A stretch of 64,000 nucleotides of DNA from Lutjanus erythropterus (Eukaryota > Chordata > Actinopteri > Lutjaniformes > Lutjanidae): assembly GCA_020091685.1 (NCBI GenBank), contig CM034603.1, positions 21,499,095 through 21,563,094 on the forward strand, written 5' to 3'. Shown here one piece after another: positions 50,801-59,525 of this stretch (position 1 is the stretch's first letter; every line of letters starts with the position of its first letter). The translations under genes were made by a program, and so were the position numbers. The notes beneath the pieces were generated by a model. The model was not told the DNA's origin. It worked only from the letters and a program-made list of their open reading frames with translations, and searched no databases.

Positions 50801-53800
50801 CTTTCTTCTTTTTTTTTTTTTTCCTAACTCCCCATAAATCCCTAGCGGACATAGTGTTGTCTGGGAAAAGAGTGATTGGGTTGGGGAGGTTAGGTCTTAA
50901 ATTTTGACCACCCTCGAATAACAGAAACTGCACCGCCTCCCTGGAGTTTGGTCTTTGGAAGAGATCTTGCGGAACACAGTCTGAAGGCTTCCAGTTCCGT
51001 CTCCGTCAGGCCCTCTGGTCTTTTTCCTCCAGCCAGAGACCCACAGCTGTCCTGTCTGTGGATCCCGTGATCACATGTTGCTCTGGGCCTCTGCTCAGGC
51101 AGACATGATATGACTACAAAATGATTAACGGTCATTTATAGATCTACAAACCCTTTTTTTGTCAATATGAGGCAGAATAAAAGACGTCCCGCTGTTGTTG
51201 TTGTCAGTAGCATGAAAGTTCTGCTCTCTGTTCGCTGTGTGACTTCCTGTTGTCACGGCTTCAGCTCGACCAGACATCTGTCTTTTACGGTAAAATGATG
51301 TGATCACCCTGAGAAAATGCTGGAACCTTGTCCGGCGTCCAACACTGGAGAGGTTCAGACTGAAAGAAATAGTTTTTCCTCCTTCACCTCTGAACAGACG
51401 CCAGAAGTCCTTTATGTGGATTTCATGATACAATAATACAGATGATGGATTAAAAAAGCTTTCAGCGCTGACAGATTTCGTAGGACCAGACTTTCATACA
51501 GTGACGTTTCGGCAGGAACTTCAGCTCAGAGTTTGTAAATAATTTGCAGCCTCGACAGCTGATAGCAACAGTTTGCCGAATCAACTTTATAAGGTGACTG
51601 ATTTGTCAGTTTTTGTTTTTGTGTCCCAGAGTCAACAAAAAGAGTCAGGTTCAAGGCTTTTATCAGCACTGGAAAGTGGAACCCCACCACTGTGATCAAA
51701 TCAAAAATGCACATAAAACTCAGCTGGTATATCATTGTGAGATTTTTAAAACTATCTACTCCCATCAGTGATGATCAGTCAGATCATCAGTCAGTCTTTA
51801 GTGTCTGTTATCACAACGATTCCAGTCTTATGTGTGTCTGCAGCTAAACTCACATACTACTGGACCACTAATGTACAGTACATAATATGTAGTATTTTTT
51901 GTGCACATTTAACTGTATGCTGAAGGATCTCTTGTGGTTGTGGTGACTGATATTTTTTTTGTTTTACACTGACTGCTGAATCCTCACTCCTCTTTAGTGG
52001 CCAGCTGGGGATGCAAGTAATTAACAACTGCTAGGCTAAAAACAAGGCTTTAGAGCTATTATTGTGATAATTGATTAATCATGTTGAGTCATTTTTAATA
52101 TAGATATGTCCAAATTCTCTCTCACTTGGTACAATACTCACATTACATTGTTTTTATTTAAATATAAAGATATTTTTGTTTTATATTTTCTACTGTGCTT
52201 TTTGAAAGTGTTGTGAACTGAAGTAGGGCACAATTTTTATTAACTTTTTTTTAGGTTTGACAATTTATTGCCTTTTGAAAAGTAACTACATTACTACTGG
52301 TCACATTTCATCATCATACCTTTCTGTCATCTTTTTTCCAGAATCATGACCACGGCTGCATCGCCTGTCGTATCATCTACCGCTCAGATGAGTTCCACCC
52401 TCCCATCCTGCCGCCGCGGGCTGACCTGACCGTCGGGCTGTACGGTCAGTGGGTGAGTCAGCGCTGCGAGGTTCGCCCTGAGGTCCTTTTCCTCACCCGA
52501 CACTTCATCTTCCATGACAACAACCACACCTGGGAGGGCCACTATTACCACTACTCTGACCCCGTTTGTAAACATCCCACCTTCACCATCTATGCCCGCG
52601 GACGCTACAGCCGAGGCCTTCATTCCACCCGCGTCATGGGCGGGACGGAGTTTGTCTTCAAAGGTAAGGTTGATATTTTCTTGTCGTACAGCTGTGGTTA
52701 TATTGTGGTTAAATACCAACAGTTCTCACAAGAGAATATGTTTCAGATGATTAAAAAAAAATAGCAGATATTTCTTTGCAGCATTTCTAACAGAATCATA
52801 CTCCAGTCTGCTCCCCAACACAAAACCATTATGTAGATTTTGACATGTGTGCATTTTAGGGCTGCAACTAATGATTATCTTCATTGTCAACTAATTAATT
52901 CTCAATTAATTGTTAGGTCTATAAAATTGAAAATTGATGATCATTATTTTTCCCAAAGCCCAAGATGACGTCCTCAAATGTCTTCTTTTTGTCCACAACC
53001 CAAAGATGTTTAGTTTACTGTCATAAAGGACTTTTTTCTTAAAAAATTACTCAAACCAATTAATCAATTATCAGATTAGCTGGTGATTAATTTAATAATC
53101 AATTCATAATCAATGAAGTGATTAACTGTTGCAGCTCTAATGCATTTTGAATCTAAACTGTACAAATATATCTGATTCTTCTGGTGTTGATGACAACCAT
53201 TTCCCCATTATAGTGCAGTACAGGACACTTGCTTCCTTAACTGTGACTCTACCTGTTCTTTAATGGTAAATATAACCAGTTCTGTTTAACAGTCAGAAAA
53301 TTTAAAGGAATGATTCAACAATAAGTAAATAATTTGCTCTCTTGCTATATGTAGCCATACCCAGCAGGTAGATTCTGCAAACCAACATCTCGAAAACCTA
53401 ATAGGAATAAAACAATACCAAAAAAATCAAACGGTCCACAATATATTTATAGTGATAAAAAACAAAGAAAAATGACAACTTAAAAAAAAAGTCCTTTATT
53501 AAATAATAAACATGATACATGCAGCATTTTTTTGTTTGCATAGACTTTATATTTCCTTTTTCCTATTTTTCCAGTATTTTATCACAATTTTTGATATATT
53601 GTTACATCCCTCTTAATAACCAAGTTTATATCTGTTTTTTTTAAATCCATACAAAACCCCAAGTGCAAAAACAACAATTTTGGGGACAGGGTATTATGTG
53701 CAGTGACTTCCTGGAGTCTTGTCTTCATCATCAGGATGTCAGGCCACCAGCAGAGACTCTGGGAGGTTACTACCTTAGATATAAATGCAGACGCCGCATT

Positions 53801-56337
53801 GACGGCTTCAGCATGTTGCTGCATTCTGTAGACATAGCTTCCATTTTTCTTAAACATTTTAGTAGAAAAAAATGCACCTCTCCTGTTTACGTGTATTTCT
53901 TCACAGGTCCTGACCTAACAAAAATGGCGGCAATTTTGCCTTACAATGCAAAGGCCAATGTGGCATCTACATATGTATATGTTAGTGGTTACTACACCCA
54001 GCCAAGAAACAACCCCACACATAAAAACAAAACCACAACAGGTCATTTATACACTTTGATTCATATTCTGATTAAAGAAAAAAAAACAAAAACATAAGAT
54101 ATGACTTTATAGGTGCTGGTAGGCAGATTTGTAACTGTCAGATGGAGGCATGTTAGCCATTTCCCCCAGTTTTGTTGTTTTGGTCAGCGTTCATGTTATA
54201 AAACTCTCACTGCTGTGGACAGGGTCAGCAGCAAAAAATCCATATCGGTTTAAGTGCGCACTAAACGTATGTAGAATATTTGCATCTCTTTACTTTGCTG
54301 TCAGACAGCCTTTTCTGAGCAAGCAACCAGACTCCATAGGCAATTTAAGTAATTTTCTCGTGCAGAATATGAGAGGTGCTGGTCTGCTGCTGCTTTGATC
54401 TGTTTGTTAGTTTGGTGAATCTGGGCTACCCTTTTAAAACACAGGAGGTCACACAACAACACAAACAAACTCACTGATCAGACAGCGGTCGAGCAGCAAC
54501 TACTGTATGGTAAAATTACTGTTTTAGCCAAAGGACTCTGGTTGGTTTGGAGAGAGAGGCTTATGTAACTGCTGTTTCCCATCAGAAAAGGCTGCCTGAC
54601 AGCAAAGTAAAATAAACACACCAAATTGTAGGCGTGCTTCTGCAAACTGAAGGCGTGCAACCATCATCTACTGTAGGTTACACACTAAGGGCAAGTATTT
54701 CATACAATACACCAACAAAAAATCCTGAACTATCCCTTTAAGTTTAAACAAAGTGGTTCAGGCAGTTTGGCTCAGCTGTTGACTTGTTAACTGTTTTCCC
54801 TGATCTCTGCAATACACCTTTTTCACAGCAACATGAAATGGCAGGTAGACGCAGGTGTTACCGATGATACTAGCTAAGGTCCCGTTCTAGTGTTGCAGAA
54901 ACTTTCCAGTATGAATAGAGCAGAATCTTAATTAGTATTATTGGTAACACCTGTGTTTACTATTTCATGTGTGGCTGCTGTGAAAAAAGTCTGTAATCTT
55001 GGTGAGTTATCATAACAAACCATGGCTAAATTACAAAAATAAGGTCCAGGCTGCAACAACAAGCGGAAAAACATTGTTTCAATGAATCATCCTGTTGAAA
55101 GTTTAGAGTTTTTTGCACCTGAGGGGTGTACTACAAGGCGAGATAATGTGTTAGCAAGGTATGTGGAGTTTAAAGTCAGATTTTTCAGTGTCACAAAGAT
55201 GGCTCTCTTAACCTTGTCAGATCACCATGGTAACTTATGCTAAACGTATAACCTGGTTGGGAGCGGGTTTTGTTCAGCTGTAGAAGCATCACGATTCTTT
55301 TCTTGCCGATGTTCTTTGTGAGCTGTATAGCTTCTAAACTGAAGGAAGATGTAAATTCACTGAATGAAACCGTAGTACAGCAGCACAAACTGAATGCATC
55401 GGGTTGTCATGGGAACCTCAGCGTTGTTTTTTCTGTTTGCTTCAGGTGATAACACCAGCGCCAGCTTTCCTCTAGTCTTATTTGTAGCAGTAGAGCTGCT
55501 TTTTGCTATAATGTATATTTTTTGTTATCCATTATAAAAACCTGCTCATCTTGACTGAAGTGGGCGGCTTGTGTGCAGAAGAAGAGTCAAGTGATGCATC
55601 AAATGCTTCTTTTTATGTCAACACACACAGAGCCTGAATAAGAAAGCATGTTGATAACCACCACTGTGATACCTATTATCTCTGATCAAGGTTCTAAGTT
55701 TTGTCGAGTTCATGCAAAGAAAGTCTGGCTGAGTTGAGCTGCTTTTGTAATGCAGCTCTCTGAGGGTTACTCCACCCTGAGTGCTACATCATTACTCTGG
55801 AGGCCATCAAACACAGGATGTTCAGGATTTACTCTTGGCGCTAACAGATCTCCTTGTGTCTTTCCTCCTCTAGTGAACCACATGAGAGTAACTCCCATGG
55901 ACTTGGCCACCACATCCCTCCTCAACGTCTTCAATGGTAACGAGTGTGGCATTCAGGGGTCCTGGCAGGTCGGGGTGGAGCAGGACGTCACCGTGACCAA
56001 CGGCTGTGTGGCGCTTGGCATCCGGCTCCCCCACACGGAGTACGAGCTCTTCCGCATGGAGCAGGACGCCCACGGTCGCTATCTGCTCTACAACGGCCAG
56101 CGTCCCAGCGATGGCTCCAGCCCGGACCGGCCGGAGAAGCGGGCCACCTCCTACCAGATGCCCCTGGTGCAGTGCTCGGCGAGCAGCCAGCCGTCGGAGC
56201 ACAGCAGAGCAGACAGCAGCGACAGGCCTATGCTGCATCACAATGACTGCACGGGATGGCACAGAGGGAGCCAGAAACACGTCACGGTGGCTCTCGCCAC
56301 ATTCGTCACATCTCTGCTGCTCTGCTGGCAGACATAG
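32773..56337 (+). CDS. apcdd1: apcdd1: Wnt-antagonist APCDD1, complete five-exon coding region
   Basis: Five exons (32773-32812, 41968-42151, 44209-44734, 52342-52663, 55874-56337) join with matching phases (1, 2, 0, 1) and GT-AG introns into 1,536 nt, giving 511 residues plus TAG. Human APCDD1 has 514. Seen: an N-terminal hydrophobic signal peptide (residues 1 to about 18), two homologous APCDDC domains (about 46-250 and 256-458) each with a C-E-V-R-P...F-L-T-R core (76-87 and 292-303), sequons at N94, N162 and N311, many paired cysteines, and a hydrophobic C-terminus (about 494-509). Known of the family: APCDD1 is a glycoprotein at the cell surface that binds Wnt and LRP5 and inhibits Wnt/beta-catenin signalling, and is itself a Wnt target. 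A signal-peptide mutation of human APCDD1 causes hereditary hypotrichosis simplex. Motifs such as [18 protein letters not shown] and [20 protein letters not shown] match APCDD1 more closely than its paralogue APCDD1L, as judged from memory. Reading frame is intact throughout. Confidence 0.96.
33925..34700. mobile_element. TACTCAAGTA-type teleost repeat, copy B, in apcdd1 intron 1
   Basis: It is colinear with 8850-9300 (shared words include GAGTATAACTTGAATTAATATCCAAA and GCATTAAACATCAAGGGTTAAAAAGTAACTAATACTC). About 230 bp of extra sequence between 34200 and 34440 contains ATTAATCATTAATCAATTAA words of a second, nested repeat. Confidence 0.75.
35024..35430. repeat. region with repeated CGGGCAAG words
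   Basis: GTCCAGTCGGGCAAGTGGGTCAG (35024-35046), CTTGCCCCAAATC, ACTTGCCCC, GCTCAGTCGGGCAAATGAG (35366-35385) and TACTTGCCCGGC (35392-35403) form direct and inverted copies about 350 bp apart. They suggest an inverted-repeat element of unknown family. Confidence 0.45.
36415..36475. repeat. 3' fragment of the TCCAGTGTG-type MITE
   Basis: TTTGCAATCTGCAGGCTCACCGCTAGATGCAGTACTTTGTACAC matches the right end of the elements at 12250-12530 and 21153-21479. Confidence 0.6.
38811..38900. repeat. 90-bp dispersed repeat, copy A (partner at 40733-40825)
   Basis: GTAGTAGCAGAAAGTCACCGATCA, TTCTTCAACT and TCACATGCTCAGCTCATGTTAAC occur in the same order in copy B. Confidence 0.7.
40733..40825. repeat. 90-bp dispersed repeat, copy B (partner at 38811-38900)
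   Basis: GTAGTAGCAGAAAGCCAACAATCA, TTCTTCAACTTGG and CACCACATGTTCAGCTAATATTAAC match copy A. Confidence 0.7.
41968..42151 (+). CDS. apcdd1: apcdd1 coding exon 2
   Basis: This encodes residues 14-75 (61 complete codons plus split codons at both ends). The acceptor is TTCCCACAG and the donor AG|GTAAAA. It contains the mature N-terminus and the start of the first APCDDC domain: C46, then the highly conserved stretch around [18 protein letters not shown] (48-65), then GHWVST (69-74). Entry phase is 1 and exit phase 2, and the codon split with exon 3 restores Ser75. Confidence 0.93.
42152..44208 (+). other. apcdd1 intron 2 (2.1 kb)
   Basis: This phase-2 intron is mostly occupied by the large palindromic element at 42901-44085, listed separately. 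The remaining sequence is AT-rich. The acceptor tract is TTTTCTTTTACAG. Confidence 0.88.
42901..44085. mobile_element. large palindromic foldback element with nested insertion, in apcdd1 intron 2
   Basis: Two sets of arms are inverted. The outer arms are 42905-43040 against 43951-44080, sharing TTTTGGTGTGAG and CTATAGAGAT. The inner arms are 43041-43130 against 43281-43367, sharing CCACAGACCTTGTTGTGAGCAGTTTTATGT. The family is a well-known teleost palindromic repeat. The stretch from about 43370 to 43950 breaks the symmetry and carries GATTCTGATACCAGAATCGG, so it looks like a nested insertion. Confidence 0.8.
44209..44734 (+). CDS. apcdd1: apcdd1 coding exon 3 (first APCDDC domain)
   Basis: This encodes residues 75-250. 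The acceptor is TTCTTTTACAG (44208 is the last intron base) and the donor AAG|GTAAGT. It carries [12 protein letters not shown], the sequon N94-N-T, the [15 protein letters not shown] motif, cysteines 109, 148, 165 and 190, and the [18 protein letters not shown] segment (212-229). The exon is GC-rich compared with the surrounding intron. The frame stays open upstream to 44120, but that extension is intron: it lies before a strong polypyrimidine/AG site and has no family similarity. Confidence 0.97.
45020..45180. repeat. common teleost interspersed repeat
   Basis: TTCAGACTGAAATATCTCAACAACTATTGGATGGATTGC and CTACTGACTTTGGCGATCCAGCTTTTCTTCTAGC.CCA are hallmark stretches of a repeat found across spiny-rayed fish. 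No coding capacity is seen. Confidence 0.7.
46613..46912. mobile_element. GGGCTGCAAC-type MITE, copy B (right end truncated)
   Basis: TAGGGCTGCAACTAACAATTATT starts the element. The interior CAGAGCCCAAAGTGATGTC and AACCCAAAGACTCTTTATTTACTGTCATAAATGA matches copy C. The right end stops at AAATTAGTTGGCAAC without the terminal repeat. Confidence 0.75.
47160..47285. repeat. dispersed repeat, copy B (partner at 6895-7135), in apcdd1 intron 3
   Basis: It matches 7020-7135 through CCATAAAATATGATCCA and AAAATCAGTGAAAAGGTT. The flanking AGCTAACTAGCTAATGGC sequence is typical of a widespread teleost repeat. Confidence 0.65.
52342..52663 (+). CDS. apcdd1: apcdd1 coding exon 4 (second APCDDC domain, N-terminal half)
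   Basis: This encodes residues 251-357 plus one base. The acceptor is CTTTTTTCCAG and the donor AAAG|GTAAGG. It opens with [17 protein letters not shown], then [19 protein letters not shown] (285-303), the sequon N311-H-T, and [10 protein letters not shown]...GRYSRG (322-342). It ends in [11 protein letters not shown]. It is visibly a diverged repeat of exon 3 content (GHWVST-CEVRP and RGGTEAEY in the first domain), showing the internal duplication that defines the family. Confidence 0.97.
52858..53140. mobile_element. GGGCTGCAAC-type MITE, copy C, complete, hAT-type
   Basis: The 283-bp element starts AGGGCTGCAACTAAT and ends GTTGCAGCTCTAA, giving short imperfect terminal inverted repeats. 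It is flanked on both sides by the perfect 8-bp word TGCATTTT (52850-52857 and 53141-53148). An 8-bp target-site duplication is the hallmark of the hAT superfamily. The interior has CAAAGCCCAAGATGACGTCCTCAAATG. It is non-coding. Confidence 0.85.
54813..54993. mobile_element. palindromic MITE in apcdd1 intron 4
   Basis: The left arm CCTTTTTCACAGC..CATGAAAT...GCAGGTGTTACCGATGATACTA and the right arm (TAGTATTATTGGTAACACCTGTG...ATTTCATG...GCTGTGAAAAAAG) are reverse complements over about 70 bp each, leaving a small loop. The same family is found decayed at 22250-22440. Confidence 0.8.
55125..55560. mobile_element. probable Harbinger-like non-autonomous element in apcdd1 intron 4
   Basis: GGGGTGTACTACAAGGCGAGATAATGTGTTAGCAAGGTATGTGGAGTTTAA and CACCATGGTAAC are the start of a teleost repeat that I recall as a PIF/Harbinger-type MITE. 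The right end is not clearly delimited. It ends 300 bp before exon 5. Confidence 0.5.
55874..56337 (+). CDS. apcdd1: apcdd1 coding exon 5 (end of second domain, C-terminal anchor, stop)
   Basis: This encodes residues 358-511 and the TAG stop at 56335-56337. The acceptor is TTTCCTCCTCTAG. The split codon restores Val358, followed by [20 protein letters not shown] (373-383), the C382/C402 pair, [14 protein letters not shown] (409-422) and the highly conserved [20 protein letters not shown] (436-455). A low-conservation Ser-rich linker (459-492) leads to the hydrophobic segment [16 protein letters not shown] (494-509), only two residues before the stop. This could be a transmembrane segment or a GPI-attachment signal. 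Confidence 0.96.
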
Positions 56338-57760
56338 AGAGCAGTTTGGGCTCAACAAGAAAAGTGGATTACAAGAGACTGCTTGTTAAAACAGCAAATT
56401 TAAACTTTTTTATGTGAAAGAGGATGAAAACTGGTGCCTCTGATCCTCTTCCCAACTACCAAAGACTTGACACTGCTGCACCACAGAAACTGCACTTTAC
56501 AGTGGAACCAAAGACTGACCTGTCTGTGCTTCCACAAATATACAAAGATGTCTATGTATCCACACGAACCTGAGAGTATGTTTTATACATTGTATTTACC
56601 TACAACTATCAAGTCATCACTTGATTCTGCAAAAAGATGAGTGGAAACTTTTTCTATAATGAACTCTTGACAAGAAGCTCCCCTCTGGAGGAGATGTGCT
56701 TGTGGACAGTCACTGTTTACAGTAAAAGGGAACTTACTTATATCAAGCATTTTCTTTACATATTGCCTTACAGTACTGTCATCTGTCATCTTTTCCACAG
56801 TAAAATCATGTTATTTTGGACACAGTAAAACTCTTCATCTGCTGGCAGTTATCTTCCATTGTAAAGAGAGATTTTTACTCCCTCAGTGAACAGATCGCTG
56901 CATCTTCACTGGCCAACACCCGACCACGTTTCCATGAGGGTGAGTTTGAAATTATGTCATGCTCAGATTGGGAAATTGCACCTACACCCTGATAAATCAG
57001 CGTCCTCAATTACTGAAGACTTTAGTAACAACGTATAGCTTGTATTAGAACTGGGCAATGTGGCTGAATTTGAGATCTTTTTTTATGAGAATATTTAAAA
57101 TCTTGTAAATGTTTGAAATAACAAAATAACCAAATTAATGCAATTTAATCTGTTCCTATTGGTCATCCCATCACTTGACGACAATTTAGCCCCTGGAGCG
57201 ACATCCAGTGTTTTGGGGGTTCAGGCTTCCTCTTCTGTGTGCCAGTCATTGTTTACAGTTTGATTAGTAACTTGAGACACGAAAATGGGAGTTGTTGGCG
57301 AACCTCTAAACACATATTTCCATAGGAATGTTAAGTAATTTTTAATTTTTAAAAAGTGAAATCATTGCCAGATGATAGTCGATGGATTCTTTTGCTCTTT
57401 ATACGGACTGTTTATCTGCAAGCAGCTGAAGGCCACAAAAATGTGATTGTAGTCAAATTTATATTGACCAAACAAAAAACAGACGGCTTTTGACACCAAA
57501 ATCTTGCCTATAGACTCTGCTTTCACATTCAGTTATTGGTAACACATTAAGAAATGGTGACATGATAAATTAAACTTTGGTTAATAGTTGTTTCAGTGTT
57601 AACAATGAAATGATAATATGAAATGACAATTAATGTTTACTCATTGTAGTAATACTACAACTGACATCGAGACATTTTTGTTAAGTGCACAACAATAGTT
57701 TCCTGATGTAATCGTTAATGTCTCCTATCAATTATGATAAAAATATATTTTTTATTAAAG
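56338..57760 (+). other. apcdd1 3' untranslated region (end uncertain)
   Basis: The transcript should continue past the TAG. No AATAAA appears in the first kilobase. ATTAAA words occur at 57569-57574 and 57754-57759, so the 3' end may lie near either, though polyadenylation further downstream cannot be excluded. A canonical AATAAA at 58054-58059 sits inside the acceptor region of a candidate minus-strand exon. The sequence is AT-rich, with no open frame that looks coding. Confidence 0.45.
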
Positions 57761-58007
57761 AAAGTAATGATAAAAACAAACTACAGCATTACAAACACTT
57801 AATTTGTCTTAATCTCATTGTTAGCAGTAAAATAACTATTTGCTAAGTTTAATTAACTGTCAGTGTATTATTTATTGTAATTATATCGCCACAATGATTC
57901 CAGTACTCACATATGTACAATACTGAATTGTTGCCCAGTCTCATGTGCAAGTCATAGGTGAGTATAGCACAAAATATATTATAAGAGAACGGTAAAACAC
58001 ATCTTAC

Positions 58008-58047
58008 CTGTCCAGGTTGTGTTTCTCCCTGTCCTCCACTGAGAAAC
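58008..58047 (-). CDS. candidate 40-nt exon of the same unidentified minus-strand gene
   Basis: On the minus strand this segment follows a textbook acceptor (TTTTGTTTTATTTCACAG) and ends at a textbook donor (ACAG|GTAAGATG). Joined in phase to the 58133-58273 exon it continues the open frame as GFSVEDREKHNLDR and exits in phase 2. Two exons with compatible phases and good splice sites only 85 bp apart are unlikely by chance alone, but no start, stop or further exon was found. The product is unknown. Confidence 0.4.
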
Positions 58048-58132
58048 CTGTGAAATAAAACAAAAAATAGATGAATGCTCTTTGCTCCTTAAGGTCGCTT
58101 CTAAACTTGTGAGTGGAATAAATTCAGAATAC

Positions 58133-58273
58133 CTTCTGTGGGACTGAGGTCATCAGGTGTGGCACACAGCACCTTCAGTTCTCCTCTCGATCTCGTGATC
58201 TTGATGAAGGTTAAGTCATCATTGGTCTGAAGACGTCGTCTCTGCCAGCCCCCTCTGGAACGTGGACCAGTAC
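58133..58273 (-). CDS. candidate internal exon of an unidentified minus-strand gene
   Basis: Read on the minus strand, this 141-nt stretch is open in one frame. It is bounded by AG (forward CT at 58274-58275; weak polypyrimidine tract) and a donor CAGAAG|GTATTC. The frame enters and leaves in phase 1 and includes LQTNDDLTFIKITRS and GELKVLCATPDDLSPTE. It is GC-rich compared with its flanks and lies directly upstream, on the minus strand, of a second candidate exon with compatible phase. I do not recognise the protein. If real, the gene would converge tail-to-tail on apcdd1. Chance openness of 46 codons is possible. Confidence 0.4.
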
Positions 58274-59130
58274 CTGTTTGGCAACTTAATCAGCATGTTT
58301 CTACTTAACCACAACTGTCTGACTGTGTTCAAGAGAGAAAGGACATCACACTCGTACTCTTACAGCATTTCTGCCATGGAAAAATTCAATGACTGTAAAT
58401 TCTTTACATCCAGTCTATTCTTAGTAATGGTGCAGAATTTTGTTCCCAAACTAAAGAACCTGTATTAGGCTTCAAGAAAGGTCTTGTAACTGGATACATG
58501 TAAAAGATTAAAGGTTTGATACTCTTCAGTGTTCAGCTTTCTGCAAATTATATTAACTTTATCATTGCAATTGTTATAAAACATGTTTGCATTCATGGGC
58601 TTTGGGGAGGTATAAATAATTTTTTGGGAGTATACACCTTTTCTCAGTTAACCATGACTACTACTACTTCTACTGCTTACATTTCCTCTGACATCATGCC
58701 AGCAGTAAAAAATAAGTATAGTTACTCAAAAACAATTTTTAAGGTATTTGTACTTTACTTGAATGTCTTTTTTTTACCCCACTCAATTTACTTGATAGCT
58801 GCTGTTACATTACCTTGCAGATTCAAATTTATAATACAAAAATAGAATTAACAAATTAATTATGATGCATTAATATTGTAGGATAAGCAACCTGGCAATT
58901 GAATATACTCCACAAAAAACAAATCATACAGGAGTGAAGCAAAAATACATAACAAAGAAGTTTTGAAGCAACAAAGTGCAGGAGGCAGTCGGGAGAGTGC
59001 TTTTTCATACATTTACTGCACTGGGTTGCATCTATGAGCCATTTACCTCATAATGAATCAAGTTTAACAGTATTACCCAAAGCGATAGAGTGAAACCCTG
59101 AAAGAGTGCAGAACTGTCAAAGGTGTTAGT
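58274..59130. other. gene-free stretch between the candidate exons and the TATG array
   Basis: This is AT-rich DNA with a fragment resembling the TACTCAAGTA-type repeat (about 58650-58850). The plus-strand open frames at 58262-58468 and 58516-58845 are low-complexity or repeat-derived. I could not find a convincing upstream exon for the minus-strand gene here. Confidence 0.5.
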
Positions 59131-59459
59131 TGGATACATACATACATACATACCTGATGGACACACATACATACATACTTGGATGGATACACACATTATA
59201 CATGCTACATACTGGATGGATACACACATACATACATGCCATGCTTGATGGATACACACATACATACATACATACTGGATGGATATACATACATATGCAT
59301 ACATACCGATGGATACATACACACACATACATACCGGATGGATACATACATACATACATACATACCGGATGGATGTTATACATACATACATACATACCGA
59401 TGGATACACATACATACATACATACTGGATGGATACACATACATACATACATACTGATG
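59131..59459. repeat. CATA tetranucleotide array, left arm
   Basis: Runs of (CATA)n on the plus strand are interrupted every 25-40 bp by GGATGGATA or TTGGATGGATA words. This is the reverse complement of the central block, so the left arm is in opposite orientation. It is bounded at left by unique sequence ending near 59130. Confidence 0.97.
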
Positions 59460-59525
59460 GGATATTACATGTATTGAATATTTGGATACATATGCGTTGA
59501 TACATATTGGGATACATACACATGT
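59460..59525. other. junction where the tetranucleotide array changes orientation
   Basis: About 66 bp of irregular sequence (with GGATACATATGC and GGGATACATACACATG words) separates the CATA-oriented arm from the TATG-oriented block. It is the centre of an inverted repeat that could fold into a hairpin. Confidence 0.8.

Larger units (their letters stand above)
44735..52341 (+). other. apcdd1 intron 3 (7.6 kb)
   Basis: This phase-0 intron contains the teleost interspersed repeat at 45020-45180, a truncated GGGCTGCAAC element at 46613-46912, a repeat at 47160-47285 shared with 6895-7135, and a partial element near 52.02-52.09 kb. The minus-strand open frames in 45.7-51.8 kb show no protein similarity or conserved motifs. 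Bases 50.9-51.1 kb are somewhat GC-rich without a recognisable function. Confidence 0.88.
52664..55873 (+). other. apcdd1 intron 4 (3.2 kb)
   Basis: This phase-1 intron contains a complete hAT-type MITE (52858-53140), a palindromic MITE (54813-54993) and a Harbinger-like non-autonomous element (about 55125-55560). Bases 53.2-54.1 kb are AT-rich without recognised features. The open frame at 53663-54097 has no similarity that I know. Confidence 0.88.

Noticed and set aside
55750-55873. In-frame extension of apcdd1 exon 5 upstream to an ATG at 55750
   Set aside because: The acceptor CCTCCTCTAG at 55873 joins in phase to exon 4 and gives the conserved FVFKVNHM junction. The upstream part is intronic.
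32773-56337. Alternative identity as the paralogue apcdd1l
   Set aside because: Length (511 residues) and the conserved stretches [34 protein letters not shown] and [20 protein letters not shown] fit APCDD1 better from memory. A tree of fish sequences would settle it.
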